NCBI GenBank assembly: GCA_902728285.1
Contig: CACVBU010000271.1
Span: forward strand, 575,371 to 639,370
DNA length: 64,000 nt
Reading direction: 5' to 3'
Source of the DNA: Clytia hemisphaerica
Lineage: Eukaryota; Cnidaria; Hydrozoa; Leptothecata; Clytiidae
Made by a program: the position numbers and the translations under genes. Shown one piece after another: positions 11,622 to 23,538 of this stretch (its first letter is position 1; the number at the start of each line of letters is the position of its first letter). The notes beneath the pieces were generated by a model that saw nothing but the letters and a program-made list of their open reading frames with translations, made no database searches and had not been told where the DNA came from.

Positions 11622-13558
11622 TTAAAGTAATGAACGAATAGGTAATAAAAGCACGAACAAACAGTAACCGGGTAGGTCACGTAATCAGTTTTAATAATAC
11701 AAGGTCAATCTGTAACCTTCGACTTTAAACCTTTAAACATGGTTATTCGAAAATTAAAAGTTATCAGATTACAATTTAGTGCAATGACAATCGTTTACGT
11801 TGCTTCTTTCTCTTCAGGCTAACCAGGTTTAAAAATGGCATGTTACTCTAGTAACGGTCTTGGTTGACTGAAAAGAAATGTAATTTTGTAGAATCAGTAG
11901 ACAAGAGCCAAAAAACGCCGAAAAACGTCTGATCAACTAAATTTCAAACTCAAAATCTCAACATCTAGTTATGGAAACCCTGCAAAATATCTCATTAATA
12001 GATGCATCTCAATTATTTTTCAAAATCAAAAATGCTGATGTCATCATAAAATTTTGCATTTTGCATACCGTTTTTTAGGGGCTTAGTCGACCAATGGAGA
12101 CAAACAACCCCACTTTTCAAGCTCTACCAAATTGTCGTCCAGTAAGTTTTTTGTCTAAAGAAGCTGACTTTTGGCAAAAACTAATTTTGAAATTACAAGG
12201 GACCAAATAATGTGGAAATCAAATTAAAACCCGCCATCTATCGAGATTGAACACCGTCGGACTATGCGGCCCGTTGGTGTATTTTTCAAAGAAACAGCTT
12301 ACCGAAATTTGGAAAAATTCTTCGCAAAGAAAAGTCATTTTGATGAACGTTTCAAGCTACGACATTTTCAGATTTTCAGAAAACTAGCACAAAGGCTTAC
12401 CTCATTAAGTCTTCTTTACTGAACACACACAACAGGCTGTTCCATTCAAAATCCATACAGGGGTGGGGAGGAACCTTTTCAAGTAGAAAAACAATTCTTG
12501 AAAATGCTTGTACCCTCTAGAAAATTTCAAAATTTGAAAAAGACTCTTAGAAATTCTTATTCTTCGCCGTTTGAAGCTCAAAATTTTTCAGACCCTACCC
12601 GTTACATTTTAGAAGGAAGACACCAATCATGCTCTATCGAACAGATTTTTTAACTTTAAAGAGCTGTATTTCATCGTGTGTTTGAGTATGGTACAGGACT
12701 TTTTGTTGAATTACAACAGCAACTCAGAAATTCATGCTGCATCTGATGGTATTCATTGATTTTGGAAAAATCGTAAATCTTTTTACTTGGAGTTTTACCT
12801 ATAACGTTAGCCTTTTGGCCACAAAGATTAGTGGTCCTAAAGCGAACGATTTTAAAACCCTATCTACTTTCGATATAATCAATAAGGCTGCGTCAAAAGA
12901 CAAATTCTACAGATCATAATAGATGGCCATTCCACTTCCAATCAAGCTGAGGAAACAAACCTAACAAAGATTCCATGGTTAATGCGTAAACTTGTTTGAT
13001 TCAAGAAATCCAATGCGAAAGATAAATTTCACAAAATATTCTTACTATTTCAACGATGTTTTGTGCAGTAAAGGTATCTAAAACTACCGACTTTACTGAG
13101 GGGACCCTACTAAGAATTCACAACACAAGAATATAAATATAATTTCAACGTATCTTGAGATGAGCTCAAACCGATAAAAAAAATTAAACCAAAAAATAAA
13201 CAGATTGCCAGCCCTAGATTTGCGTGGGCACATTGTTTATTTAAAGAAAAACCCTTAAATCTGAAAATACAAGACTTCTGCTCGTTGTCATGTAGTAAAT
13301 ACATAAGTATTCCAAATATAGTTGACAGTAACCAAACAAAAAGATTGCAAGCATCTGAGCCTTTAAAATGACAGATGGTCCTCGCAAGAGACAACAATCT
13401 ATGAGCAGATAAAATCAAGTATTAATTGAAATAGACTGTACTAGACTTTATCAAAAAATCTAGCACAGAAAGATAAAGGCTATCCTGCACTGCTTTTTAA
13501 AATTTCAGGAAATTTCCTAATGTACTATGGATATGGATATCTTTAGTATTCATGATAT
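11622..13558. other. No gene or defined element seen
   Basis: The open frames on either strand are short, have no family resemblance and lack splice context. The composition is ordinary intergenic AT-rich sequence. Confidence 0.4.
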
Positions 13559-13560
13559 GC

Positions 13561-13688
13561 ACCATTGCAATGTCTTCCACGGACCCAACAGCTGATTGGT
13601 TGCAAGTGACGTATTGAATGGTTTTACGTCACTTACAACCAATCAGCTTTTGGGTCCGTGATGTAATGTCAGAAGACATTGCAATGGT
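13561..13688. mobile_element. Palindromic MITE
   Basis: Nearly the whole 128 bp folds on itself: ACCATTGCAATGTCTTC at the left pairs with GAAGACATTGCAATGGT at the right, and CAGCTGATTGGTTG pairs with CAACCAATCAGC. The left arm lacks about 11 bases present in the right arm. The preceding word CATGATATGCACCA is shared with the hairpin at 15291-15403. Confidence 0.75.
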
Positions 13689-13689
13689 A

Positions 13690-14980
13690 AAAAACACTTG
13701 AAATTCAGCCAACCTTCTAAAATTACCCTTCACTTCTCAAAGCCACGGACTTGTAAATAAGCATATTAATATAACTCTACAGTCAATCTCTATTAACTCG
13801 AACTCGGTACTACCGTAAAGTCGTGTAACTTGCATCAGTGGAGTAGAAACAATGACTTCACGGTGTAGATTAACTCCTAAAATGCTTTGGATGTATAGAA
13901 AAGTTATAGTCTATTCACTTTAAGTGTGCACTAATTCTTGCTTTACTTGTCATGCTTCTCACAAATTATAGTGCTCTTTTCAACGGTAAATGACATGTTA
14001 AAATCAAAAAAATTGTTAAAAATGGTAAGCAAAACAAGAAATAGTCAGCACACTAAAAAGCGAAAGGACATTAGTTGATGCTTGAACTACCAATGACACC
14101 CATTAAAAAAACCTCGACAACAGCAGCAGTGAGGTCTCTCGGTTCTCTCAGTTTCTACAGACTGAAATCCAACAAAAGGTCCTGGTAGAAAAGAATCAAA
14201 TCTGAAGTGTATAACTGTGAGACAAAATACTTTATAGTGCAAAGTAAGCGACTAAAATCTCACAGCAGTCACTTCAAAGTTTGTATGTCCAAGTCGAAAA
14301 GGTTCAGAAATCTAAAACGTCTAAAATAGGCATTAAATAGAGCTTTGAAATAGCATTATATCTTCCTATGTATCGCGATTACACAGAAAAAAAACACAGC
14401 GGAAAAGTGAGGGATCACTTACAAATGGTCTTTTACAAAGAGCAGCTATTTGCATGGTTAATGTAATCGTTATTTCCTTTTGGCAGGGAAATTTGGCATA
14501 CGAATAGAAATATGGAACGAAATAAGTACCAAGACAATGAATAACAATCCTGGCGCTGTGGTATAGTGCAATGCTCATTGCCCTTGGATGCTGCACAACT
14601 GACTGATGTTCGGTTTGAACACGTAGCGGTTCACTTGGCCCGGGTCCCCGGGGGAGGGGCAGTTGGGTTTACCAACTGACGGTATGTGCGGTAGAATTGG
14701 CTTTTAGAATCGCACTGCAGTGCAGCAAAAAATCAGTGAAATTCATACCTTTACAGTGCATTTTTTTCGCAAATTTTCAACACTTTTAGAGCAAAAAAAG
14801 CTAAAACTTTTCCAACCTTACAGTGTATTTCTGCTATCTTGAAAAACATATCCCGGGTCAACCCATATCGTGTGAGTTGAATTAGGTAGTCGGATCAAGA
14901 TACATACGGGGCGTTCATTAAAAGCGTCTATAGTTACGAAACGGGCCTTAGAGCCTCCTAAAACTCAACCAAATAGAAAT
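13690..14980. other. No gene seen
   Basis: The line near 13780-13815 resembles the pogo-like MITE end (CAGTCAATCTCTATTAACTC) but no partner end is found. A GC-rich hairpin-like patch, CCCGGGTCCCCGGG, sits at 14640. Nothing else can be supported. Confidence 0.35.
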
Positions 14981-14982
14981 AG

Positions 14983-15204
14983 TACCGTCAACTGCTCCAA
15001 CTTGGGACTATCTTACGTAACATGGGACGGCCATTCCACCACCATTTCACCGAACCTCCAAAGTCAGTTGATTTGAGTTTAATGAACCGCGTATTAAAAA
15101 ATACACGATTTCTCTTTCGATTTTACAGTAAGTGAAAATACAGACCAGATATCAACAAGTCCCATGTTGCGTACACTGGTCCCAAGTTGGAGCAGTTGAC
15201 GGTA
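14983..15204. mobile_element. MITE family C (TACCGTCAACTGC ends)
   Basis: 222 bp with inverted ends: TACCGTCAACTGCTCCAAC at the left and GTTGGAGCAGTTGACGGTA at the right. Another complete copy is at 55485-55897, and an interrupted one is spread over 50274-52172. Internal words such as CCATTTCACCGAACCTCC are shared. No coding capacity. Confidence 0.85.
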
Positions 15205-15233
15205 ACTATAGTAGATTCACCAATTTTTCCAAG

Positions 15234-15287
15234 ACATTTCATAGTCGTTAAAACTGAAGGGTTGTTTTTTAACGACTGTGAAATGGC
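15234..15287. repeat. Short perfect-looking hairpin
   Basis: CATTTCATAGTCGTTAAAA at the left pairs with TTTTAACGACTGTGAAATG at the right across a loop of about 16 bases. The right arm plus CCTATT recurs near 62050 inside a STRIP intron, so this is probably the end of a dispersed MITE. Confidence 0.6.
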
Positions 15288-15290
15288 CTA

Positions 15291-15403
15291 TTCATGATAT
15301 GCACCACTGGAGAGTCACTTAAAAATGGAAAAAGTGACGTATTGGGTGGAAATTTTTTGAAAATTCTTGGAAGACTCTCCAGTCCCGTGATGCATATCAT
15401 GAA
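15291..15403. mobile_element. Palindromic MITE related to 13561-13688
   Basis: The arms run ATTCATGATATGCACCAC to CTGGAGAGTC at the left and GACTCTCCAG to GATGCATATCATGAAT at the right. The first arm shares ATTCATGATATGCACCA with the flank of the palindrome at 13561. Confidence 0.65.
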
Positions 15404-15404
15404 T

Positions 15405-16115
15405 TCTTAGTGGATAAAATTCTAAGAAATGGAAGCGACGCTATCAGGATATTCTGACGCCAAGATTATGTAATGTATTTAGTGTTATTACGTAATGTTT
15501 TCGCAACTGATTTTTGGATTCAAAATGGTATCAAGACCTACAAAATGTCCATGGTCAACTTATTCTAAATAAGGCAATTTTTTATCACCACACTCACTCT
15601 TTCGAAATACCCCACCCCAGTGAAATTAACTCTTACCCCACTGGCCTCTGGCCTCCCCCCTTTATTACCTCTACTTATTCAACTTGACATCGGGATTAGA
15701 GAAATGTTTGTTACAAATAAAAACCCATGTTTCCAAACATTCCTGCCAACCAAACAGAAAATTTATGAAAATACAACCCTACATCTAAAATCATTCACAG
15801 ATCGGGCATCTAAGAGATATGGGAGTGTTAGATGGAAGGTAAAAGAAGATCAAGGAAAAGGGAAGTAAAAAGTGCTTCTAAATCTTATACCAGAATCTGC
15901 TCTTGCAAATCACGTTAACAGGTGAAAAGCTCCCAATATTCGCAATTAAATTCTTACCATGCTTCAAAACATGGAAAACAAGGATTTCATCCTGACTAAT
16001 AAATTCTTCCAACCTGCAAGCATTACAAAATTCAAACCAAACCACCACTCACAAATCAATATGAAAAATTTCATTCATCAATCAATTAAAGACAAATTTA
16101 GATAAAACGAACAGC
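15405..16115. other. No gene seen
   Basis: The 82-codon plus-strand frame at 15620 has no family resemblance and a low-complexity start, so it is not called. No repeats stand out. Confidence 0.35.
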
Positions 16116-16689
16116 ATAAGAAACGAGGCCCGGAAAACCCGAGTTACAAAAACTCGAGTTACAAAAACCCGAGTTACAAAAACCCGAGTTACGACGAATG
16201 TGACGTCATAAGTCTCAAATTATGACGTCATAAGGGAACTTCTTAACTCGAAAAAGTTTTTTACTGTTGTTTTGAAACTCGAAATATCTTTTTTAAATTT
16301 TTTTTTAGAGTTACGTAACTCGAAAATAAATTTTAAATTTCATTTTTCGAGTTACGTAACTCTAAAACAAAATTTAAAAAAAATATTTCGAGTTATGTTG
16401 AAGCGCAACCAAGTTGGCCAAAAATTCTAAAAAGCGCTTTTTTTCTTTTAGTTTACGAATGGAATTTTTTATCTATAATAAAACTAAAAGAAGAGAAGGA
16501 AGGGAATAAAAATGAAAGGGGACAGTAAACAATCTTCTATTTTGATAGGAATTTCTGGATTCGATTACTCGAAATACATTTTGTATTCCACAATCTATCT
16601 TTGTTAAATTCAAATTCATTGTCATTTTTTTCGCTAAAAACTAAAAACTTCGGTAGAACTTGTAGTTTCTTTAGGTTTTTCACACATTT

Positions 16690-17300
16690 TTTTAAAACAA
16701 ACCATACGAGAACAGAAGGTTTCGAGGGCTAAAATAGTAACCATAAGTTAAGAAACATTTCTCGACATTTTAAAGGCCTTATGGACTCAAAAATTTGCAG
16801 AAAATACTCACTTAGAGACGAGACCAATTTAATTTGTTGTTCTACGGGCAGATCGTTAGCAAAATATGAGTCGGTCGGCCGGTAAAATAAAAATAACATT
16901 TTCATTAATCAAGGAAGGTAATTAGGCTTTAAGTAATATTTTCAAATAATCTTGGTCGAAAATTCATCATTTATCATTGATGGAGTTTGTAATAAAATCT
17001 TTCGTGCATAGAGTTCATGATTCTAGATTATTTTCAACTTTTTTTAAGTGTAATTTTTTTAAATGATTATTATTAGAAATTTGTGGCACAGGAAATTCAA
17101 TATTATTATTTTCTTGTTTGCAGAAAATGCTGGGTCGGTCGTGCCCGTAGAACAACAAATTAATGTGGTCTCGCCTTAATGCTAATAGTGAAAAAGGAAC
17201 ATTTTAAGAAGATTTTAAGGCTCAACTAAAAAACAAAAGATCTGAAGGCTTCGAATTTTTAGATGTTCTTATAAAAACACAACACATATTTCTTTGAAAA
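16690..17300. repeat. Dispersed repeat D (copy 1) inside the MULE, split by a MITE
   Basis: Sequence at 16690-16811 (AGAACAGAAGGTTTCGAGGG, then TTATGGACTCAAAAAT) and 17185-17300 (GGAACATTTTAAGAAGAT, then TAGATGTTCTTATAAAAA) matches, as one unit, the repeat at 19800-20045 and the inverted copy at 33655-33900. The MITE at 16815-17175 interrupts it. Confidence 0.6.
16815..17175. mobile_element. PIF/Harbinger-like MITE, TTA target duplication
   Basis: 361 bp flanked by TTA (16812-16814 and 17176-17178). The left end is GAGACGAGACCAATTTAATT and continues to TTGTTGTTCTACGGGC; the right end is GCCCGTAGAACAACAAATTA, continuing to TGGTCTCGCC. A 3 bp TTA duplication suits PIF/Harbinger. It lies within a dispersed repeat within the MULE, so it is the youngest of the three. 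Confidence 0.7.
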
Positions 17301-18189
17301 GATTCTCGATTGCACAATGTACAAAAATGATATAATGAATTGTAATCGTTAAGACTTTTCTGATTGTTCAAAATCTTGTTTATGACGTCTGCTCTTTCTC
17401 TTATTGTTTTGTAAATTAGATCTTTTGACGCTGTTTCTATAATTTCCAGTTTCTATTCTAATCGGATCTATTGAATCTTCTCGAAAGAAATGGTGTATAT
17501 TTATTAATAATATGAATTCTAGAATCTTTGGCCCACTTGGTTTCACCTGAAGATAACTCGAAAGTTCAAATAATGTACTACAATTTCAAGTTACGTAACT
17601 CGAAAAATGAAATTTAAAATTTATTTTCGAGTTACGTAACTCTAAAACAAAGTTTTAAAAAAATATTTCGAGTTACAAAACAACAGTAAAAAACTTTTTC
17701 GAGTTAAAAACCCCACTTATGACGTCATAATTTGAGACTTGTGACGTCACATTCGTCGTAACTCGGGTTTTTGTAACTCGGGTTTTTGTAACTCGAGTTT
17801 TTGTAACTCGGGTTTTCCGGGCCTCATAAGAAACGGTAGAGATTTCCTCATCAAAAGTTTTGTGACAATTGTATTAAAAAAATTTTGATGACCCATTTGA
17901 AAAATGACACACGTAAAAAAAGAATCAATTTAATTATAACCGAATATGGTGTCGTCATAAACGTATTAATGAGATACTCAAAATTTCACTTAGCTGATTC
18001 AATTTAAAGAGTCCGGGTGTATTCACACTGAAGATTTCAAGCTAACGACCTTAACGTGTTTAAATCATAAAGATGTTTTGTTGTAGAACAAGGAATGTCT
18101 AGAAAAGCAAGAATCTTTACTACTTCTTGCTGATGTACGTGAAACGTTCAAGCGATAGTAATCATTGCCTTTGTTTCTTTGGCGTAGAT

Positions 18190-18585
18190 TCATAGTGCAG
18201 AAAGGGGTCTGATCCCCCTTCTTAAATGATCCCCCCTTCTTAAATGATTCCCCCTTCTTGGCATCCCCCCTAACCTTTAAAAATGTCTATCCCCAAAGGG
18301 TTTTGGGCTAAATTTTTTATGGTAAAAAGGGAAGGTAAACAGTAAAGAAAAATTAAGCCTGGCAAATATAATACCACTTTTTAGTGAAAATAAAAAACTT
18401 CCTTTCATGCAGACCAAATTTCATACCAGTGCTGGAAAATAATCTACAATATATGTAAGCCCCCCTTCTTAAACGACCCCCCCTCCTTGCTATCCCTCCC
18501 CTTCTTAATGAAAATTTCTGACCCCCCCTTCTTCACTTTTTTGGAAGGTGTCATCCCCCCTTAAGAAAGGGGGGGGGTCCGAACT
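18190..18585. repeat. C-rich dispersed element
   Basis: Runs such as CCCCCCTTCTTAAATGAT occur several times at 18205-18260 and 18460-18530, and the complement TTAAGAAAGGGGGGGGG closes the right side near 18560. The ends look like diverged inverted repeats of an old MITE. No coding signal. Confidence 0.5.
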
Positions 18586-18589
18586 ATGA

Positions 18590-19795
18590 GGTTTGAAGCA
18601 ACTTGAAACGTTTATCAAACAATGAACTTAAATTACCAAACGGTTCAAAATATTACACACTTCACGGTTGTCTTCTCATTGATAAAAGTACTGTTTTACC
18701 CTTAAAACAAGATCATTAAATGGTTTTGGCTTGAAGTTTGCTTGAGATACGATCACGCGATCGTGCAAAGTTAAATAAGATAATAAACCAGCTGCGCTGG
18801 AAAGTCAGCCCAAAATGCTTAGAAGGCTTAGAATGATTAATAGGAAGTACAGATAAGAAATCTGGCTTTGTTAAAATCTGAGCAGTTTGAAAGAACGTAT
18901 CTATTTGCTTGAAACGTTCAGAAGAAAACAGAGCAGTGCATAGTGGAATCCGTATCCAAAGCAGAAGTCGGTGAAAAATATTTATTCCGTTGTTGTTATA
19001 CTCTTTCCATGAGAATAATAAAAGACCCAGATAGATGAAATACTGTAGTCTACAAGTCGTATATAACTTTTAACATTATTCGAAGAAAAAAAATTTCTTT
19101 GATATACTCACTTTCTCCATCTACGCTTTCTCTATAATTAGCTCTCTTTATTTACAATGCAAAAGCATCTTTTATTAACTATGGAATATGACACAAATAA
19201 AGAATCTTTTTTCTCTTCTTTTTTTCTTATTATTAATTATAAGGCTTCTTTTTATGTTATGTGTTTTTTTTCTTTTCTTATTTTATCTTGCTAAGAAAAA
19301 ATTATTTTCGCGCGCTAAATAATCCCGAAATCCTGTTTCCCGAAAATAATCCGAAATCGGAATTAAAATGAAAGTCTTAACGACGAGCGGGAAAAAAATC
19401 GTCGAACCGATTTGAAGAGTCACCGGGGCTGACTAATAAGAGACAAAGGAGAAGATCGTGCACTTCTTTGTTCCCATATTTCAAGCAACTTTCAAGCAAC
19501 AGTGTCGTACACCCTAATATCAATACCAACATACACCATTAAGTTTAAAGGCCACAGGGCGAGAGAGGAATCGGCAAGCTCGCAAGTTATGGACAAGCGA
19601 AATCGTCCGTCTTTACAATAGGTCTGAATCTGACGGTATTTCTACAAACGTTAAAAAAATAACAAATAATATACTTCTGTGTATTGAGGAATCTTCAACT
19701 TTTCTCAAGCAAGAAATTGTAACGCCTTATACTTCGCGCCGCTTTTTAAATATCAGATTGAATCTAGCGCAATCTTTGTTGTCATTCGGCATACA
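18590..19795. other. No gene seen
   Basis: Intergenic sequence with T-rich low complexity at 19170-19290 and a slightly higher G+C stretch at 19310-19430 (several CG dinucleotides). I could not find an open frame or splice context to support an exon. Confidence 0.35.
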
Positions 19796-19799
19796 CGTT

Positions 19800-20045
19800 T
19801 TTATAAGAACAAATTATATAAGAACATAAGGTTTCGACGGCAAAAATGTTAAGAGCAAAGCTAAGAACATTCTAAAGCTTCATGGGCTCTAAAACATCCA
19901 ATTTCTTAGGAAATTGCACAAAAATACTCAAAAAATGGTGAAATTAAGAACATTCTAAGAACATTTTTAGGCTTAAAACTCAAAAAGTTAAGAGCATCCA
20001 AAGGTTTCAAAAATTTACGATGTTCCTATAAAAAAAAGTGTATTT
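19800..20045. repeat. Dispersed repeat D (copy 2)
   Basis: The words AAGAACATAAGGTTTCGA, ATGGGCTCTAAAACATCC and AACATTTTTAGGCTTAAAAC reappear in inverse orientation at 33655-33900 and in split form at 16690-17300. Copies differ by many substitutions, so the family is old. No terminal structure is evident. Confidence 0.65.
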
Positions 20046-20079
20046 TTTTCGAAATCTTGCGTTGGATTTTACTTTCAAC

Positions 20080-20337
20080 CTAGCGTTTTAAAGCTAGCCA
20101 TTTCGGGGCTTTGGATTCAATGGCATACCCCGTGACAACTACGATAGGTCTCCGAGGAACCTTTACGATGGCCATCAATACCTGATTTTGTTGTTGGTAT
20201 GATTCCACTCTTTGTGCAAGATATGTACCAACTGACAAGCAGGCAAAGTAACCTACAACAGTATCAAGATCTGTTGTAAACGGACTAAAAACATAATTTA
20301 TGGCGACTCCGTGGGAAATGTTACGTTTACGGGACAC
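20080..20337 (-). pseudogene. Open frame of raised G+C, possibly a gene or transposon fragment
   Basis: An 85-codon open run ends at TAG 20080. It has no ATG near its start (the first codon is GTG), so if real it is an exon or a fragment; a TATCTAG acceptor-like site lies just upstream near 20350. Its base composition is clearly richer in G+C than its surroundings, and the residues look protein-like (GYFACLSVGTYLAQRVES, then IVKVPRRPIVVVTGYAI). I recognise no family. It may be a coding relic carried by a transposon. Confidence 0.25.
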
Positions 20338-20384
20338 TCTTTTTTGCGACTAGATATCACCAGTAGGGACCTACAATCATGGTT

Positions 20385-20660
20385 GAAATATTTGAGAAAA
20401 AAGGGAAATTCACTGGGAAGTTTTGAAACCACAATTGATTTGTAAGTGCTCTAAAGTAGGTTCGAAAAGTAGAGTTTTAACGCTAGACTTAAGAACTTAA
20501 AGTTCAAAAATAGTCCAATAAGGCTCAGAATATAGCCTGGAAGTCTGCCAACCCCTTCTAAATTGAAATATTCGATTAAACTGAAGATATAGCCCAAAAT
20601 CGACTTTCTCGCCGGAACTTTAAATCTTGAACAACGTTAAAATAATCAGAATTCTCAATA
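20385..20660. repeat. Dispersed repeat E (copy 1)
   Basis: Matches 21725-21980 over about 270 bp with many substitutions. Shared words include AGAGTTTTAACGCTAGACTT and GAAATATTCGAT. Orientation is the same as copy 2 and no terminal structure is seen. Confidence 0.65.
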
Positions 20661-20661
20661 T

Positions 20662-21720
20662 ATTTCAACCATGATTGTAGTAGAGAAGCGGCGAGCCATG
20701 CATCATTTGATAGCACCAATAGAGAGAAGTTTCATTCGGGTATAGGATACTATCGATTCATCCCAAAACCTTGTTCGACGTTTCTCAAAATGACCTCTTT
20801 TCGTCTAGTCAGAATTATTTGCGTAATAAATTGATAATTGGAAAGTCCTCCGTTAAATCGGTAACTTTAGCCTCACGGCTAAGGGTGCTGGGACACTTTA
20901 ATACAGTAATAACGTGAAGAGTTTCTGTACCATTATTTTCTCTTAGTTGTTACATCATAAAGTACTAAGTTGTATAAAAGGCTCATTTTTTGGTTTTATT
21001 GTCAAATACTCCTGCAAATCCTGCAAACCTACCCCAAAGTACACCTTGGAAAATATCACTAAAAATCATTAAAAACAGTTCTGTAAAAAGTAGCCTACAC
21101 ATTCACACTGATCTGATTGACTTTTGATGCACACGACAAAAACGAAGACAAATAAAATATCACAACAAAAGCCAGACTCCTTGTCAAAAACTGCGTACAA
21201 AAATCCAAAGACATAAAGCTTGCTTCAAACACAGGAGGGTATATTTACACGTTCTATCATCCACCTCTTCAAATCTTTACCTCGTTTTCTTTTTGTGAAT
21301 TTTTTCTTCAATTTCTAACTTTTGAAATATTTATTTTTGAAATTTTTTGATCAATAAAAAACTGTTATAACCAATATATATTTCTCATGTGTCTATAAAA
21401 AAAGTCAGAACACAAAAACACTCCATCTTTTTATACATAGTCGATCTAACCAGTGAAGGTAGAGTTCCAAAGGAAGAAAAGGGAAGATAGAGGGTGATAA
21501 TTCATAAATTCTTTAATAAGTCAAACATATAAAAAGATGGATTTATGAAATATTTAAACATCGGGTGTAACGTAGCCAAACAGTATTTTCCCTAAAATTA
21601 ATATTTATAAAGTAAAGAAAAAACGGTCTATCATTTTCATAAAATCTTCATTTCATCGACAAAAAGTTTTACCGGAGAGCGTATGAAATCTACTCAACTT
21701 ATTTACTACAATCAGTTCCA
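20662..21720. other. No gene seen
   Basis: Plain AT-rich sequence between the two copies of dispersed repeat E. No exon, hairpin or array is evident. Confidence 0.35.
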
Positions 21721-21724
21721 AAAT

Positions 21725-21980
21725 ACTTGGCACAAAAGGGAAATTCCCCACGAAATTTTATAACCACAAACAATTTACAAGCGCTCTAAATTAGATTGGA
21801 AGGGTAGAGTTTTAACGCTAGACTTAAGAAGTTCAAAAATGGTCTGGTTGGGCTTGAAATATAGCCTACAAGCCAAAAAATCCCTCTCAGATCGAAATAT
21901 TCGATGAAATCAAGCTGAAGGACCGAAACTGACATTCTAGCTCGAACTTCAATTTTCGAAAAATGGTAAAATAGCCAAAA
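21725..21980. repeat. Dispersed repeat E (copy 2)
   Basis: Second copy of the repeat at 20385-20660, in the same orientation about 1.3 kb away. Confidence 0.65.
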
Positions 21981-22331
21981 TAGGCAAAATGTTAAGGCAA
22001 GGTTATCAATTAGAGAAAACTCGCTCCGCTTTTGAATATCTTTCCAACAAGTGCAAATTAAGTATTCTCAACGCGACGAAAACTATTATAAAAGACTGCA
22101 ACTAAATATTTTTAATATATTTTCTATATTTTCTAATTAACTAGCATTACATCATTTTTACACTAGTACAAAAAATAAAACTTTTCATTTGTCAAAATTT
22201 TTAAGGTACAAAATAATTACAATATAAGTTTTCTGTATAAAAAGTTATATTCAAGTGAAAATTTTTGATGATAATGCTTTTTAGTTATTTGCAGGCATAA
22301 ACATGGTACAGGTCAACAATTTTTGTCTACT

Positions 22332-22587
22332 TACCGTATTACTTCGAATAAACGCCCCCTTCTTTTAAACGCCCCCTCGAATAAACACCCCCCCTAAAAG
22401 GAAAATTATTTCATAAACGCCCTCCCCTCAAATGAACGCCCCCTCTAGGGGAAACAAAGGGTATATTTGCTCTAAAAATTCGTCTTTAGACTAAAATAAT
22501 TTAATAAACGCCCCTCGAATAAACGCCCCTGCTAAAATCGAAAAAATTAAATAAACGCCCCGGGCGTTTATTCGAAGTAATACGGTA
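22332..22587. mobile_element. MITE with perfect 'AAACGCCCC' inverted ends
   Basis: 256 bp. The left end is TACCGTATTACTTCGAATAA followed by ACGCCCC; the right end is GGGCGTTTATTCGAAGTAAT followed by ACGGTA. The arms match perfectly over about 27 bp, and the unit AATAAACGCCCC is repeated several times inside. No coding capacity. The perfect arms suggest recent activity. Confidence 0.85.
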
Positions 22588-22687
22588 TTTCAATAGGATT
22601 TTCAAAGGTCTACTTTATTTCTTGGTGAACCTGATAAAACTCTTTGTTTAATCAATTGAGCTAAAATTAAAAGAAGATGAAAGGCCG

Positions 22688-22993
<306 letters not shown>

Positions 22994-23512
22994 TTTTAAG
23001 GAATCGATATTCTGCTCTTGGAAAAGCAGGGGCTAAAAATGCTTCAAGTTTAAAACAAAAACTAAGGAAAATGATACCAGCGTCTATAAAGACACTTTGT
23101 CAAAAAGGACCCCTGTCCCAAACAGTTTTGTTTTTGTTTTTTTTTTAACAGGAAAGACTCTTTTCAGCACGTGTCATAGAGGTGCAGATCAGGTCCCATG
23201 GACTTCTATGTAGCAAGGTGGCTCCCTATCTCTCTCAAATCTTTTGGTTGCCTTGCAGACTAGATTGCACAGTTGTCATCATCAAAATTTGTATTAAGTA
23301 TATACTTCGATAACGATTGGGTCTTTCTAACTTTACTTCTGTATACCAATGTCCTCTGGCACCTAACGTCGTTTCAACGCTCATCCAACGTTAAACGGAC
23401 ATTGTGAACATTAGATGGTCGTTGAAACAATGTTGTATGTCAGCCGGACTGTAAACCAATGTCCTCTTGTATCCATGGCCACTACTGTCAGAATTGACTT
23501 TAAATACCGCAC

Positions 23513-23518
23513 TTTATT
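23513..23518 (-). promoter_or_regulatory. Poly(A) signal of PISD copy A
   Basis: AATAAA on the minus strand, 20 nt past the TGA stop at 23541-23539. It is the only canonical signal close to that stop. Confidence 0.6.
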
Positions 23519-23538
23519 CTGACGCCATTGTTTTCCTT

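Larger units (their letters stand above)
16125..17825. mobile_element. Mutator-like (MULE-type) non-autonomous element with 9 bp target duplication
   Basis: The element is 1701 bp and flanked by perfect 9 bp direct repeats ATAAGAAAC (16116-16124 and 17826-17834). The terminal inverted repeats are about 270 bp, starting GAGGCCCGGAAAACCC and then several copies of GAGTTACAAAAACCC. Both arms contain the palindrome TTATGACGTCATAA or TATGACGTCATAA. Long TIRs with a 9 bp duplication are characteristic of the Mutator superfamily. No transposase is present. The core holds a dispersed repeat that is itself split by another MITE (16815-17175). Confidence 0.85.
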
